A stretch of DNA of 64,000 bases, taken from assembly GCF_002531755.2 (NCBI RefSeq), contig NZ_CP034998.1, positions 4,153,501-4,217,500 of the forward strand, written 5' to 3'. Source of the DNA: Rhizobium acidisoli. GTDB lineage: Bacteria; Pseudomonadota; Alphaproteobacteria; Rhizobiales; Rhizobiaceae. The notes under the pieces were generated by a model that worked only from the letters and a program-made list of their open reading frames with translations, searched no databases and was not told the origin of the DNA. A program made the translations under genes and the position numbers. This document shows positions 9,562 to 20,631 of this stretch, piece after piece (the first letter of the stretch is position 1; each line of letters starts with the position of its first letter).

Positions 9562-10266
9562 ATGAGTTCGAACGACTTCATCACATTATTCTTCCTGGTG
9601 GCGGCAGTGCTGATTTTCTTTCAGCTCCGCTCCGTGCTCGGGCGCCGCACAGGAAATGAGAAGCCGCCGCGCGATCTCTATACGCCGCGCGATGCGGCTC
9701 CGGCCGAAGCCGCCGATGCCGGCAAAGTCGTGACGCTGCCGCGCCGCGATGCGACGACGGAGGATGAGGATCGTTTCGCCGCCATCGACGCCTTCGCCGC
9801 ACCCGGAACGCCGCTCAACGAATCGCTGCGCGCGCTGAACAAGGCCGATCCGGCCTTCAGCCCGAAGGAATTTTTGAACGGCGCCCGCATGGCTTACGAG
9901 ATGATCGTCATGGCTTATGCCGATGGTGACCGGAAAACCCTGAAGAACCTGCTGTCGCGCGAGGTCTATGATGGCTTCGATGCTGCGATCGGCGAGCGCG
10001 AAACCCGGGGCGAGAAAGTGAAGTCCACTTTCGTCGGCATCGACAAGGCCGAAATCACCCATGCGGAGACGAAGGGCAGCGAAGCGCAGATCACCGTTCG
10101 CATCATCAGCCAGCTGATATCGGCGACTTACGACAAAGCGGATGTGCTGATCGAAGGCGATGCCGAAAACGTCGCCGAGGTCAACGACCTCTGGACCTTC
10201 GCCCGCGACACCCGCTCGCGCGATCCGAACTGGAAACTCGTGGCGACCGAATCGGAACATGAGTGA
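9562..10266 (+). CDS. Tim44/TimA-domain membrane-anchored protein
   Basis: 234-residue protein with one N-terminal membrane helix (FITLFFLVAAVLIFFQL), a low-complexity linker, and a C-terminal Tim44-like domain (about 90-234). That domain resembles the mitochondrial import motor subunit Tim44. Bacterial relatives in alphaproteobacteria are found at the inner membrane, but their job is not firmly known; one idea is membrane-protein complex assembly. The stop overlaps the mltA start by 8 nt (ATGAGTGA), so it heads a coupled run with mltA, the Smr gene and the XRE gene. The 131-bp divergent gap to fxsA contains a GANTC site (GAATC near 9493). Confidence 0.88.
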   Translation: MSSNDFITLFFLVAAVLIFFQLRSVLGRRTGNEKPPRDLYTPRDAAPAEAADAGKVVTLPRRDATTEDEDRFAAIDAFAAPGTPLNESLRALNKADPAFSPKEFLNGARMAYEMIVMAYADGDRKTLKNLLSREVYDGFDAAIGERETRGEKVKSTFVGIDKAEITHAETKGSEAQITVRIISQLISATYDKADVLIEGDAENVAEVNDLWTFARDTRSRDPNWKLVATESEHE

Positions 10267-11377
10267 CCACGCATCGGACTTCGTCCTGCAGGCCATAAGC
10301 TTCGACACCCTGGAAGGCTGGAAGGATGACGATCCCTCCGGCCTTTTTGAAGTCATGCGACGCTGCCGCCGCCAGATCAGCGATGTCAAAGCCTACCGCA
10401 CCGGATCGCTTGGCCTGAGTTCGGAAGACCTGCTGCCGCTTCTGCACGCCGCCGAAGATTTCACGCCGTCATCGCCATCAGCGGCGCGCGCCTTTTTCGA
10501 GACGCATTGTCGGCCCTTCCTGATTCGCCGCAAGGATGGCAATCCCGGTTTCGTCACCGCCTTTTACGAACCTGATATCGAGGTGTCGGAGCAGCCGGAC
10601 GAGGTTTTCCGTTTTCCTTTCTACCGGCGCCCGGACGATCTGATCGATCTCGACGATGCCAATCGCCCCGCCGAGCTCGACAGTTCCTATGCTTTCGGCC
10701 GCCTGCATGACGGCCATATCGCTGCCTATCCGGATCGCCGCGCCATCGACCAGGGTTTTCTCGAAGGCCGAGGTCTCGAAATCGCCTGGGCGAAGTCGAA
10801 GGTCGATGTCTTCTTCGTGCATGTGCAGGGTGCGGCCCGTTTGCGTTACAGCGACGGCCGCATCGGCCGCATCACCTATGCGGCGAAGGCCGGCCATCCT
10901 TTCTCGGCGGTCGGCAAGCTGCTGATCGACCGAGGCGAGATCGCTCGCGCCGACATCTCGATGCAGTCGATCCGCGCCTGGCTGGCGCGGAATCCCGAGC
11001 ACGTCGACGAGGTGCTGTGGCATAATCGCTCCTATATCTTCTTTCGTGAGGCGCTGGTGGCCGATCCCGAGGCCGGTCCGATCGCCGCCGCTAAGGTGCC
11101 GCTTCTTGCCGGACGCTCGCTTGCCGTCGACCGGGTGATCCATAACTTCGGCTTTCCCTTTTTCATCCGCTCCGAAAGCCTCACCCATCTCGATCACGGC
11201 CGGCCCTTCCGCCGGCTGATGCTGGCGCTCGATACCGGCTCGGCGATCGTCGGACCGTCGCGCGGCGATATCTTCACCGGCTCGGGGGATCTGGCGGGAG
11301 AAAGGGCCGGCACCGTTCGCAACGACGCCGATTTCGCCATCCTTATTCCCCAGGGCGCCGCCGGACGGTTCGCCTGA
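10259..11377 (+). CDS. mltA: membrane-bound lytic murein transglycosylase A
   Basis: Cleaves peptidoglycan glycan strands with formation of 1,6-anhydro-MurNAc. The 372-residue protein has the MltA beta-barrel domain (GNPGFVTAFYEPDIEVS, QGAARLRYSDG) and the C-terminal 3D domain. That 3D domain includes LALDTGSAIVGPSRGDIFTG with the aspartates that give the domain its name. No clear signal peptide or lipobox is visible from ATG 10259, which is unusual for a periplasmic enzyme. The start is fixed by the 8-nt overlap with the upstream gene. A 1-nt overlap (TGATG) couples it to the Smr gene. Confidence 0.93.
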   Translation: MSDHASDFVLQAISFDTLEGWKDDDPSGLFEVMRRCRRQISDVKAYRTGSLGLSSEDLLPLLHAAEDFTPSSPSAARAFFETHCRPFLIRRKDGNPGFVTAFYEPDIEVSEQPDEVFRFPFYRRPDDLIDLDDANRPAELDSSYAFGRLHDGHIAAYPDRRAIDQGFLEGRGLEIAWAKSKVDVFFVHVQGAARLRYSDGRIGRITYAAKAGHPFSAVGKLLIDRGEIARADISMQSIRAWLARNPEHVDEVLWHNRSYIFFREALVADPEAGPIAAAKVPLLAGRSLAVDRVIHNFGFPFFIRSESLTHLDHGRPFRRLMLALDTGSAIVGPSRGDIFTGSGDLAGERAGTVRNDADFAILIPQGAAGRFA

Positions 11378-11946
11378 TGGCCAGGGATCGAAAACTCAGC
11401 GCGGACGAGAGGATCCTCTGGGGCAAGGTTGCCCGCAGCACGCGGCCGATGCCCGGTAAGGCGGGTGCGTTGACCGAACTCGATGCTTTTCTTGTCGAAG
11501 CCGAAGCGGCGGCCGAACAGGAGAAGGCAGGAAAGCAGACATCCGCCGCGCCTCTGCCGCCTCAGCCGGCAGCACCCTCGGCGCCGAAACCGCCGGCTGG
11601 CGTGCATCATCCACTGGAAAAGCCGGTCAAGCGCAAGATCGCCAAGGGCCGGCTGGCGCTCGAAGCGCGCATCGACCTGCATGGGCTGGTGCAGAGCGAG
11701 GCTCATGTCATCCTGCTCGATTTCCTGATGCGCGCCCACGAGCGCGGCATGCGCCACGTCCTGGTCATCACCGGCAAAGGCAGCTCGATGGGCAGCGACG
11801 GCGCGCTGAAGCGGGCCGTGCCGCTCTGGTTCTCGAAGCCGGAATTCCGCTACCTGATCTCGTCTTATGAGTCGGCCGCACAGCATCACGGCGGGGAGGG
11901 CGCTCTCTACATTCGCCTCTCGCGGCGGCATGGGGAAAAGCCATGA
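11377..11946 (+). CDS. Smr (MutS2-type) domain protein
   Basis: 189-residue protein. Residues 1-90 are low-complexity and rich in Ala, Pro and Lys; residues 100-189 form the Smr domain. The hallmark IDLHG motif, the VLVITGKG segment and the C-terminal HHGGEGALYIRL are visible. Smr domains have nuclease or nucleic-acid-binding activity. The stand-alone proteobacterial form (YdaL-like) is poorly studied, so the target is unknown. It overlaps mltA by 1 nt and the XRE regulator by 4 nt. Confidence 0.92.
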   Translation: MARDRKLSADERILWGKVARSTRPMPGKAGALTELDAFLVEAEAAAEQEKAGKQTSAAPLPPQPAAPSAPKPPAGVHHPLEKPVKRKIAKGRLALEARIDLHGLVQSEAHVILLDFLMRAHERGMRHVLVITGKGSSMGSDGALKRAVPLWFSKPEFRYLISSYESAAQHHGGEGALYIRLSRRHGEKP

Positions 11947-12320
11947 CCCCTTTCGGAGAGGCGGTTCGCAAGCTGAGAGCGCGTAAGGGTGTCTCGCAGA
12001 AGGAAATGGCGGAAGCGCTGAATGTCTCTCCCGCCTATCTCTCGGCGCTGGAACATGGCAAGCGCGGTTTGCCGACATTCGATCTGCTGCAGCGCATCGC
12101 CGGCTATTTCAACATCATCTGGGATGAGGCCGAGGAACTGTTTCTGCTCGCCCGCTCCTCCGACCCGCGCGTCGTCATCGACACATCAGGCCTGCCGCCG
12201 GAATATACCGAATTTGCCAACCGATTGGCGCGGCGGATCCGCAGCCTTGACAGTGCAGAGATAGGCCGGCTATCCGCTCTTCTCGAAAATGGCGTCAAAG
12301 GCGACGGAAAAGCGTCATAA
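11943..12320 (+). CDS. XRE-family helix-turn-helix regulator
   Basis: 125-residue protein with an N-terminal HTH of the Cro/XRE type (residues about 4-60). Signature positions include VSQKEMAEALNVSPAYLSALEHG and the trailing GLPTFDLLQRIAGYF. The C-terminal half has no known effector domain. It is coupled to the Smr gene by an ATGA overlap. Its target is unknown; the 7-bp inverted repeat just after its stop, in front of gyrB, is one candidate. Confidence 0.9.
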   Translation: MTPFGEAVRKLRARKGVSQKEMAEALNVSPAYLSALEHGKRGLPTFDLLQRIAGYFNIIWDEAEELFLLARSSDPRVVIDTSGLPPEYTEFANRLARRIRSLDSAEIGRLSALLENGVKGDGKAS

Positions 12321-14891
<2,571 letters not shown>

Positions 14892-14905
14892 TTGTCATTT
14901 TTACA

Positions 14906-14945
14906 AGCAAAAGCCCCGCTGTCCCCAGACGGCGGGGCTTTTGCT
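14906..14945. terminator. strong bidirectional terminator gyrB / nitroreductase
   Basis: A perfect 14-bp inverted repeat, AGCAAAAGCCCCGC (14906-14919) and its complement (14932-14945), has a 12-nt loop. The A- and T-rich outer arms let it work on both strands. It sits between two convergent genes. Confidence 0.9.
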
Positions 14946-14957
14946 CGTGTCGGGCGC

Positions 14958-15557
14958 TTAATCCGCGACGAAACGGCCGTTGAACGCGACCTCGGCGAGC
15001 GGTTTGCGCTGACTGGGGAATTCGCGCGCCTGGTTGCGTTCGGAAAGAACGCTCTTGTCGGCCAGACGGCCGACCGCGACGCCGGCTTCCACCCGGTAAC
15101 CTTCGGGAATGCCGAAGCTCTTCATGATTTCCGGGTGTTTGATGCCGCCCATGCCATGGGCGTAGAAACCGGAGAGGCGCGCCTGCAGCGACAGGTGGCC
15201 CCATGCCGCGCCGGCATCGAAGGAATGGGTGTAGCTGGGCTTCTCCTCGCCGGAACCGGCAGCCCCGGTGAAGCTGCGCGATACGACAAAGATCAGCGCC
15301 GATGCATTCCTGGCCCACTCCTGATTGGCATCGACGAGCAATGCGACGAATTTCTCCCAATGTTCCGACCCCTTGAGCGCATAGATAAAACGCCAGGGCT
15401 GCTGATTGGACGAAGATGGCGCCCAATGGGCGGCATCGAGCAGGCTGAGCAGTTGGGCTTCCTCGATAATTTCGCCGGTGAAGGCGCGGGGCGACCAGCG
15501 GTCGAGAAACATCGGATCGATCGGATATTGGGATTCGCGGCTATTGCTCTTGGTCAT
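14958..15557 (-). CDS. nitroreductase-family FMN oxidoreductase
   Basis: 199-residue flavoprotein of the nitroreductase fold. DRWSPRAFTGE at the N-terminus and APSSSNQQPWRFIYA (phosphate/FMN contacts) are typical, as is the C-terminal GVAVGRLADK region. Members reduce nitro compounds, quinones or other acceptors with NAD(P)H; the natural substrate cannot be inferred here. It converges on gyrB. A DUF2218 gene lies 39 bp upstream on the same strand, so the two may be co-transcribed. Confidence 0.9.
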   Translation of the reverse strand: MTKSNSRESQYPIDPMFLDRWSPRAFTGEIIEEAQLLSLLDAAHWAPSSSNQQPWRFIYALKGSEHWEKFVALLVDANQEWARNASALIFVVSRSFTGAAGSGEEKPSYTHSFDAGAAWGHLSLQARLSGFYAHGMGGIKHPEIMKSFGIPEGYRVEAGVAVGRLADKSVLSERNQAREFPSQRKPLAEVAFNGRFVAD

Positions 15558-15596
15558 GCTTATTCCTGAGGGCAGAAATTTGGATCGGGGTTCGGG

Positions 15597-15899
15597 TCAG
15601 TCGGTCCAGACGATGTCGAGTTCCTCGCGAAAGGCGAAGCGCTTCAGATGATCGTCGATGACGCCCTGCATCCTTGCCTGCTGCTCGGGGTCGGCGACGG
15701 AAAGCACCATGGTCAGCGCCGCATCGTCGGCGGTAAATGTCACCTCGGCCGTCTCGCTGAACGGCACGCGGCCCTTGTGCGGATCGAAATCGACGCTGAA
15801 TTTATGGCTCCAGTGTTTGCAAAGCTGCTGCAGATAGCGGCTTGCATGTTCCGTGCGCACGACAGCCTGGGAGAGATGCATATTCGAACTCCACGTCAT
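15597..15899 (-). CDS. DUF2218 family protein
   Basis: 100-residue protein with the conserved HASRYLQQLCKHWSHKF and FDPHKGRVPF motifs that mark DUF2218. The biochemical function is unknown; in other bacteria such genes often sit with siderophore or iron-uptake genes, which is not seen here. The start could be ATG 15899 or ATG 15881 (MHLSQAVVRTEHASRYL); the shorter form matches the usual N-terminus length better. It lies just upstream of the nitroreductase. Confidence 0.8.
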   Translation of the reverse strand: MTWSSNMHLSQAVVRTEHASRYLQQLCKHWSHKFSVDFDPHKGRVPFSETAEVTFTADDAALTMVLSVADPEQQARMQGVIDDHLKRFAFREELDIVWTD

Positions 15900-16137
15900 C
15901 TTTAGATCGGTTGGGAGTCATATTTCCTGCTTCATCCGCTTGGCAAGCGCAGCATCGTCGCAATTCGGGTGCACAGACCGTTGTCATAAAAGCGGCTTAC
16001 GACATGCAAAACATCGCCGAAATCCGACTGAATTCTAGGAAAGCCGTACCGCTTCGCGCCAAAGCCGTAATGACACCGGTGAATAATTCGTTCATAGGTG
16101 GCTGCAAATCCGTTTTTTTCGATGAGGAGGAAATTCC

Positions 16138-16980
16138 ATGAAGCTGATGCGTGTTGGCCAAGCAGGCAATGAAAAACCCGCGCTTCTCGACGCCGATGGC
16201 AAGATCCGCGATCTCTCCGGCCATGTCGCCGATATCGGCGGCGAGGTGATCACGCCGGCCGGTCTGGCAAAGATAGCGGCGATCGATCCGAAGAGCCTTC
16301 CGGAACTTATGCCTGGCCGCATCGGCGCCTGTGTCGCCGGCACCGGCAAATTCATCTGCATCGGCTTGAATTATTCGGATCATGCTGCCGAAACCGGCGC
16401 CACCGTTCCGCCCGAGCCGATCATCTTCATGAAAGCAACATCGGCAATCGTCGGGCCGAACGACGATGTCATCATTCCCCGCGGTTCGGAAAAGACCGAT
16501 TGGGAAGTCGAACTCGGCGTCGTCATCGGCAAGACTGCCAAATATGTAACGGAAGCCGAAGCGCTGGATTATGTCGCCGGTTATTGCGTCTCCAACGACG
16601 TTTCCGAGCGCGCCTTCCAGACCGAGCGGTCCGGGCAATGGACGAAGGGCAAATCCTGCGACACCTTTGGCCCGATCGGCCCATGGCTCGTGACCAAGGA
16701 CGAGGTTCCGGAACCGCAGAACCTCGGCATGTGGCTGACGGTCAACGGCCAGAAGATGCAGAACGGCTCGTCGAAGACCATGGTTTACGGCGTGGCTTTC
16801 CTGGTCTCCTACCTCAGCCAGTTCATGTCGCTGCATCCCGGCGACGTGATCTCAACCGGCACGCCTCCGGGCGTCGGCATGGGCCTCAAGCCGCCGCGTT
16901 ATCTCAAGGCCGGCGATGTGGTCGAACTTGGTATCGAAGGTCTCGGCACACAGAAGCAGACCTTCGTAGCGGACCGTTAA
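16138..16980 (+). CDS. fumarylacetoacetate hydrolase (FAH) family protein, ureidoglycolate-lyase-like
   Basis: 280-residue enzyme with a GAGGAGG ribosome-binding site before ATG 16138. The FAH fold is clear: FICIGLNYSDHAAETG, PIIFMKATSAIVGPND, the metal-binding WEVELGVVIG with paired Glu residues, SNDVSERAFQ, and the C-terminal VISTGTPPGVGMGLKPPRYL. FAH-family members split C-C bonds of acyl-pyruvate-type substrates or release glyoxylate from ureidoglycolate. Close rhizobial homologues are often named ureidoglycolate lyase, but no purine genes lie nearby, so the substrate is open. Confidence 0.9.
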   Translation: MKLMRVGQAGNEKPALLDADGKIRDLSGHVADIGGEVITPAGLAKIAAIDPKSLPELMPGRIGACVAGTGKFICIGLNYSDHAAETGATVPPEPIIFMKATSAIVGPNDDVIIPRGSEKTDWEVELGVVIGKTAKYVTEAEALDYVAGYCVSNDVSERAFQTERSGQWTKGKSCDTFGPIGPWLVTKDEVPEPQNLGMWLTVNGQKMQNGSSKTMVYGVAFLVSYLSQFMSLHPGDVISTGTPPGVGMGLKPPRYLKAGDVVELGIEGLGTQKQTFVADR

Positions 16981-17023
16981 CGACGCTTCCTGCTGAGAAA
17001 CTTAAGTTTTCAGGGCGATTATG

Positions 17024-17050
17024 ATGCCGGGGATCAAATCTCCGGCATTT
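17024..17050 (+). terminator. terminator after the FAH-family gene
   Basis: Hairpin with arms ATGCCGGGGAT / ATCTCCGGCAT (one mismatch) around a short loop, followed by TTTCTTG, 43 bp past the stop codon. Confidence 0.65.
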
Positions 17051-17073
17051 CTTGTGCGGGTCTGGTTCGTCCA

Positions 17074-17088
17074 TGTTGCTGTGCAACA
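17074..17088. promoter_or_regulatory. palindrome upstream of phaZ, PhaR/AniA-like operator
   Basis: TGTTGC-TGT-GCAACA is a perfect inverted repeat about 95-110 bp before the phaZ start. TGC/GCA-type palindromes are bound by the PHB-sensing repressor PhaR (AniA in rhizobia) in front of phasin and PHB genes in other proteobacteria. Its place in front of a PHB depolymerase gene suggests the same control here. This is inference from the motif and context. Confidence 0.5.
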
Positions 17089-17181
17089 AAAAACTGTTAG
17101 TCTGCATTACGTGCCCGCGTAACGAAAAGAGTCGATGCCGCTCAATCGGTGTCATCTTTTCGATAGAGAAAGGTGGCGCTT

Positions 17182-18459
17182 TTGTTTTATCAGCTTTATG
17201 AATTGAACCATGCCGCCATGGCGCCGTTTCGCGCCGCGGCCGATATCATGCGATTTGCCTATGCCAATCCGCTGAACCCGTTTTCTCATACGCCGCTCGG
17301 CCGGACGATGGCGGCCAGCCTTGAAATGTTCGAACGCACGACGCGCCGTTACGGCAAGCCGGAATTCGGACTGAAGCAGACGGCGATCGGCGATCGGATG
17401 GTTTCCGTCCGCGAAGAGATCGTCTGGTCGCGGCCCTTCTGCAATCTCCTGCATTTCGCCCGCAGTGTTCCAGCCGCCCGCGGCAACGATCCGCGCATTC
17501 TGATTGTCGCGCCGATGTCCGGCCATTATGCGACGCTGCTGCGAGGCACGGTGGAGGCGCTGCTGCCGAGCGCCGATGTCTACATCACCGACTGGATCGA
17601 CGCCCGCATGGTGCCGATGACGGAAGGCACCTTCGATTTCGACGATTATGTCGATTACGTCATCGAGATGCTGCATTTCCTCGGTCACGACACCCATGTC
17701 ATCGCCGTCTGTCAGCCTTCCGTTCCGGTACTGGCTGCGGCTGCGGTGATGGAGGAAGCCAATGATCCGCTGTCGCCGGCGTCGATGACGCTGATGGGCG
17801 GCCCGATCGACACGCGCATCAACCCGACGGCGGTCAACAAACTCGCCCAGGAGCGGTCGCTGCAGTGGTTCTCCGACAATGTCATCATGAACGTGCCCTG
17901 GCCGCAGCCGGGCTTCATGCGCCCGGTCTATCCGGGATTCCTGCAGCTTTCGGGATTCATGTCGATGAATCTCGACCGGCATCTCGTCGCCCACAAGGAA
18001 TTCTTCATGCATCTCGTGAAGAACGACGGCGAACCGGAAAAACATCGCGATTTCTATGACGAATATCTCGCCGTCATGGATCTGACCGCTGAATTCTACC
18101 TGCAGACGGTCGAGCAGGTCTTCATCAGGCATTCGCTGCCGAAGGGCGAACTGATGCATCGCGGCAAACGTGTCGATCCGGCAGCGATCCGCAAGGTGGC
18201 GCTTCTGACCGTCGAAGGTGAGAATGACGATATCTCGGGGGTCGGCCAGACCAAGGCGGCGCAGACGATCTGCGTCAACATTCCCGAAGATATGCGCATG
18301 CATTACCTGCAGCCGGATGTCGGCCATTATGGTGTATTCAACGGCTCGCGGTTCCGCCGCGAGATCGCGCCGCGCATCCTCGATTTCGTCCGTCAGCATT
18401 CCCGTTCTGCCGTCAAGCCTCCGGTCCCGCGTGTCATCAAGGGCGGGCGGACAGCCTAA
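17182..18459 (+). CDS. phaZ: intracellular polyhydroxybutyrate depolymerase PhaZ
   Basis: Breaks down stored PHB granules. The 425-residue protein has the lipase-like pentapeptide with Cys as nucleophile, AVCQPSV (Cys177), as in Ralstonia-type intracellular PhaZ. An Asp lies in VEGENDDISG and a His in DVGHYGVFNG, completing the triad. I chose TTG 17182 because AGGTGG at 17171-17176 is well placed for it and the resulting MFYQLYELNH start matches rhizobial homologues. GTG 17173, three codons earlier in frame, lies inside that ribosome-binding site. A PhaR-like palindrome lies upstream. Confidence 0.94.
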   Translation: MFYQLYELNHAAMAPFRAAADIMRFAYANPLNPFSHTPLGRTMAASLEMFERTTRRYGKPEFGLKQTAIGDRMVSVREEIVWSRPFCNLLHFARSVPAARGNDPRILIVAPMSGHYATLLRGTVEALLPSADVYITDWIDARMVPMTEGTFDFDDYVDYVIEMLHFLGHDTHVIAVCQPSVPVLAAAAVMEEANDPLSPASMTLMGGPIDTRINPTAVNKLAQERSLQWFSDNVIMNVPWPQPGFMRPVYPGFLQLSGFMSMNLDRHLVAHKEFFMHLVKNDGEPEKHRDFYDEYLAVMDLTAEFYLQTVEQVFIRHSLPKGELMHRGKRVDPAAIRKVALLTVEGENDDISGVGQTKAAQTICVNIPEDMRMHYLQPDVGHYGVFNGSRFRREIAPRILDFVRQHSRSAVKPPVPRVIKGGRTA

Positions 18460-18604
18460 ATCAGGCATAGCTGAATTAGCAAAACGGATTCAAGGCCTTG
18501 TCCGATTTTATGGGCAATCGTCTTGAAGGTCGTTATTGCGGTAACCACATCGATTTCAGCGTTCGGTATCCTGCCGGGCGTGGAAAGCGAGGGATACCCG
18601 CACG

Positions 18605-19039
18605 ATGAACCAGTCAGCATTGCTTCGACCGGATTGGACTCCGGCTACCATTGCCCTGATGATTATCGGCTTCATGGTTTTCTGGCCTCTGGGTCTTGCC
18701 ATGCTTGCCTACATCATCTTCGGCGACCGCCTGCGCGGCTTCAAGCGTGACGTCAACCAGGCGACCGATGGCTTCTTTGCCTCCTGCCGCCGCTCGAACG
18801 GCCGTCACCGCCCGCATTTCTCGACCGGCAACGTCGCCTTCGACGACTGGCGCAAGGCCGAGATCGACCGGATCGAGGAAGAGCGCCGCAAGCTCGATGA
18901 AATGCGCGAGGAATTCGACGCCTATATGCGCGAACTTCGCCGCGCCAAGGACCAGGAAGAGTTCGATCGCTTCATGCGTGACCGCAAGAACGCCAAGCGT
19001 GACGACAATGGCCCGGTCGCCGAATACCAGACGCCTTGA
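18605..19039 (+). CDS. DUF2852 membrane protein
   Basis: 144-residue protein with one or two N-terminal membrane helices (about residues 13-42) and a highly charged C-terminal half (about 75-130), rich in Glu, Arg and Lys, that is probably a coiled coil. FFASCRRSNGRHRPHFSTGNVAFDDWRKAE is the conserved DUF2852 core. No function is known. It lies between phaZ and the zinc peptidase gene and ends at a clear terminator. The 145 bp upstream, after phaZ, shows no feature I recognise beyond a possible promoter. Confidence 0.85.
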   Translation: MNQSALLRPDWTPATIALMIIGFMVFWPLGLAMLAYIIFGDRLRGFKRDVNQATDGFFASCRRSNGRHRPHFSTGNVAFDDWRKAEIDRIEEERRKLDEMREEFDAYMRELRRAKDQEEFDRFMRDRKNAKRDDNGPVAEYQTP

Positions 19040-19061
19040 AGGCCTGAACGCTGAATTGATG

Positions 19062-19087
19062 ACCGGCATCTTCCGATGCCGGTTTTT
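19062..19087 (+). terminator. rho-independent terminator after the DUF2852 gene
   Basis: Perfect 9-bp stem ACCGGCATC / GATGCCGGT with a 4-nt loop TTCC, followed by T4. It ends 39 bp before the next gene starts. Confidence 0.85.
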
Positions 19088-19126
19088 CTATGTCCGTTCC
19101 CCCGGCGAATCGGATAGAAAACACCC

Positions 19127-19885
19127 ATGTTCTCGCTTCTGAAGACAAGGCCGAAAGCGCGGAAACCGGCGCCGCCCGAAACCCGGACGCTTGAGGTGGC
19201 CGGCCGGCTGATGCCGTTGACCATCAAGCAGCATGACCGGGCGACGCGCATCACCTTGCGCATCGAGCCGGGCGGCCGGGCCTTGAAGATGACGGTGCCG
19301 AAAGGTCTTGCTGCACGCGAGGTCAATGCCTTTCTCGATCGGCACCAGGGTTGGCTGCTGACCAAACTTGCCAAGTTTTCGACCGATGCCGGCTTGCGCG
19401 ACGGCGGCGAAATTCTCTTTCGCGGCGTTTCCCATCGCATTCAGCATACCGGCAGCTTGCGTGGGCTGACGGAGGCGGTTTTGGTGGACGGCAGACCGGT
19501 GCTGCGGGTCAGCGGAATGGAGGAACATGTCGGACGGCGCATCGCATCCTTTCTCAAGAAGGAGGCGCGCGCCGAACTGGTGAAGTTGGCGACCATGCAC
19601 GCCGCAACGATCCGGGCGCCGATCCGCTCGATCTCGATGAAGGATACGCGCAGCCGCTGGGGCTCCTGCTCGTCGGAAGGAAATCTGAGCTTTTCCTGGC
19701 GCATCGTCATGGCGCCGCCCTCGGTGATCGACTATCTCGCCGCCCACGAAGTTGCCCATCTCAAGGAGATGAACCACGGGCCTCACTTCTGGGCGCTTTG
19801 CAAGAAGCTTTGCCCCGGCATGGAGGAAGCGAAATCCTGGCTGAAGCGGCACGGAAGCCAGCTGCACGCCATTGATTTCGACTGA
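19127..19885 (+). CDS. SprT-like / YgjP-type zinc metallopeptidase
   Basis: 252-residue protein of the M48-related YgjP (DUF45) family. The zinc site HEVAH is at residues 207-211 with a third ligand at His220 (NHGPHFW). The conserved DTRSRWGSCSS motif lies just before it at about 173-183. Homologues are cytoplasmic, often near restriction or repair genes, and mostly uncharacterised. ATG 19127 follows a terminator, so it probably has its own promoter. Confidence 0.88.
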   Translation: MFSLLKTRPKARKPAPPETRTLEVAGRLMPLTIKQHDRATRITLRIEPGGRALKMTVPKGLAAREVNAFLDRHQGWLLTKLAKFSTDAGLRDGGEILFRGVSHRIQHTGSLRGLTEAVLVDGRPVLRVSGMEEHVGRRIASFLKKEARAELVKLATMHAATIRAPIRSISMKDTRSRWGSCSSEGNLSFSWRIVMAPPSVIDYLAAHEVAHLKEMNHGPHFWALCKKLCPGMEEAKSWLKRHGSQLHAIDFD

Positions 19886-19899
19886 TCGACGTTGGCGCT

Positions 19900-19943
19900 A
19901 AATGCAGCCTAGCACGCAAATTGGCTCGACTCTTGCTGCATTT
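19900..19943. promoter_or_regulatory. inverted repeat in front of trpF
   Basis: AAATGCAGC (19900-19908) and GCTGCATTT (19935-19943) form perfect 9-nt arms separated by 26 nt, in the 75-bp gap before trpF. There is no T-run after it, so it is not a classic terminator. It might be an operator pair or a leader structure. Nothing ties it to a known regulator. Confidence 0.35.
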
Positions 19944-19960
19944 CGTGTCACTTCGCTGCC

Positions 19961-20629
19961 ATGAAACCCGATATCAAGATCTGTGGCTTGAAGACGCCAG
20001 AAGCGATCGATCGTGCGCTGAAACGCGGCGCGACCCATATCGGTTTTATCTTCTTCGAAAAGAGCCCTCGTTACATCGAGCCGGACCTGGCGGGTAAACT
20101 GGCCGAGCCCGCGCGTGGCAAGGCGAAGATCGTCGCCGTCGTCGTCGATCCCAGCAACGACGAGCTTGATGAGATCGTCTCGCTGTTGAAGCCGGATATT
20201 CTGCAGCTGCACGGCAATGAGAGCCCCGAACATGTGCTGACGATCAAGGCGCTCTATGGCCTGCCGGTCATGAAAGTCTTTTCCGTGCGCACGGCCGACG
20301 ATCTGAAGCGCGTCGAAGCCTATATCGGCATCGCCGACCGTTTCCTGTTCGACGCGAAAGCGCCGAAGGGTTCGGAACTGCCGGGTGGCAACGGCATTTC
20401 CTTCGACTGGAGCCTTTTGAGCTGGCTCGACGGCAGCATCGACTACATGCTGTCCGGCGGGCTGAACAAGGACAATGTCGCGGATGCGCTTGTGAAGACC
20501 AAGGCACGTGGTATCGACGTCTCCTCGGGCGTCGAAACTGCGCCTGGCGTGAAGAGCGTCACAATGATCGATGAATTTTTCGATGCGGTCGAAGAGGCGG
20601 ATGCGCCTGTCATGGCCTCAGGGAGTTGA
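19961..20629 (+). CDS. trpF: phosphoribosylanthranilate isomerase
   Basis: Amadori rearrangement of phosphoribosylanthranilate to CdRP in tryptophan synthesis. The 222-residue (beta/alpha)8 barrel begins [17 protein letters not shown], with the catalytic Cys in KICGLK. It has the [24 protein letters not shown] and [10 protein letters not shown] segments typical of TrpF and the phosphate loop [13 protein letters not shown]. It is the first gene of trpF-trpB-trpA; the stop is 2 nt before the trpB GTG start. Confidence 0.97.
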   Translation: MKPDIKICGLKTPEAIDRALKRGATHIGFIFFEKSPRYIEPDLAGKLAEPARGKAKIVAVVVDPSNDELDEIVSLLKPDILQLHGNESPEHVLTIKALYGLPVMKVFSVRTADDLKRVEAYIGIADRFLFDAKAPKGSELPGGNGISFDWSLLSWLDGSIDYMLSGGLNKDNVADALVKTKARGIDVSSGVETAPGVKSVTMIDEFFDAVEEADAPVMASGS

Positions 20630-20631
20630 GA

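Noticed and set aside
17152..18468. Long open frame on the minus strand opposite phaZ (438 codons)
   Set aside because: It mirrors phaZ almost exactly, has the Arg/His/Asp-rich composition typical of antisense frames in GC-rich DNA, and shows no domain.
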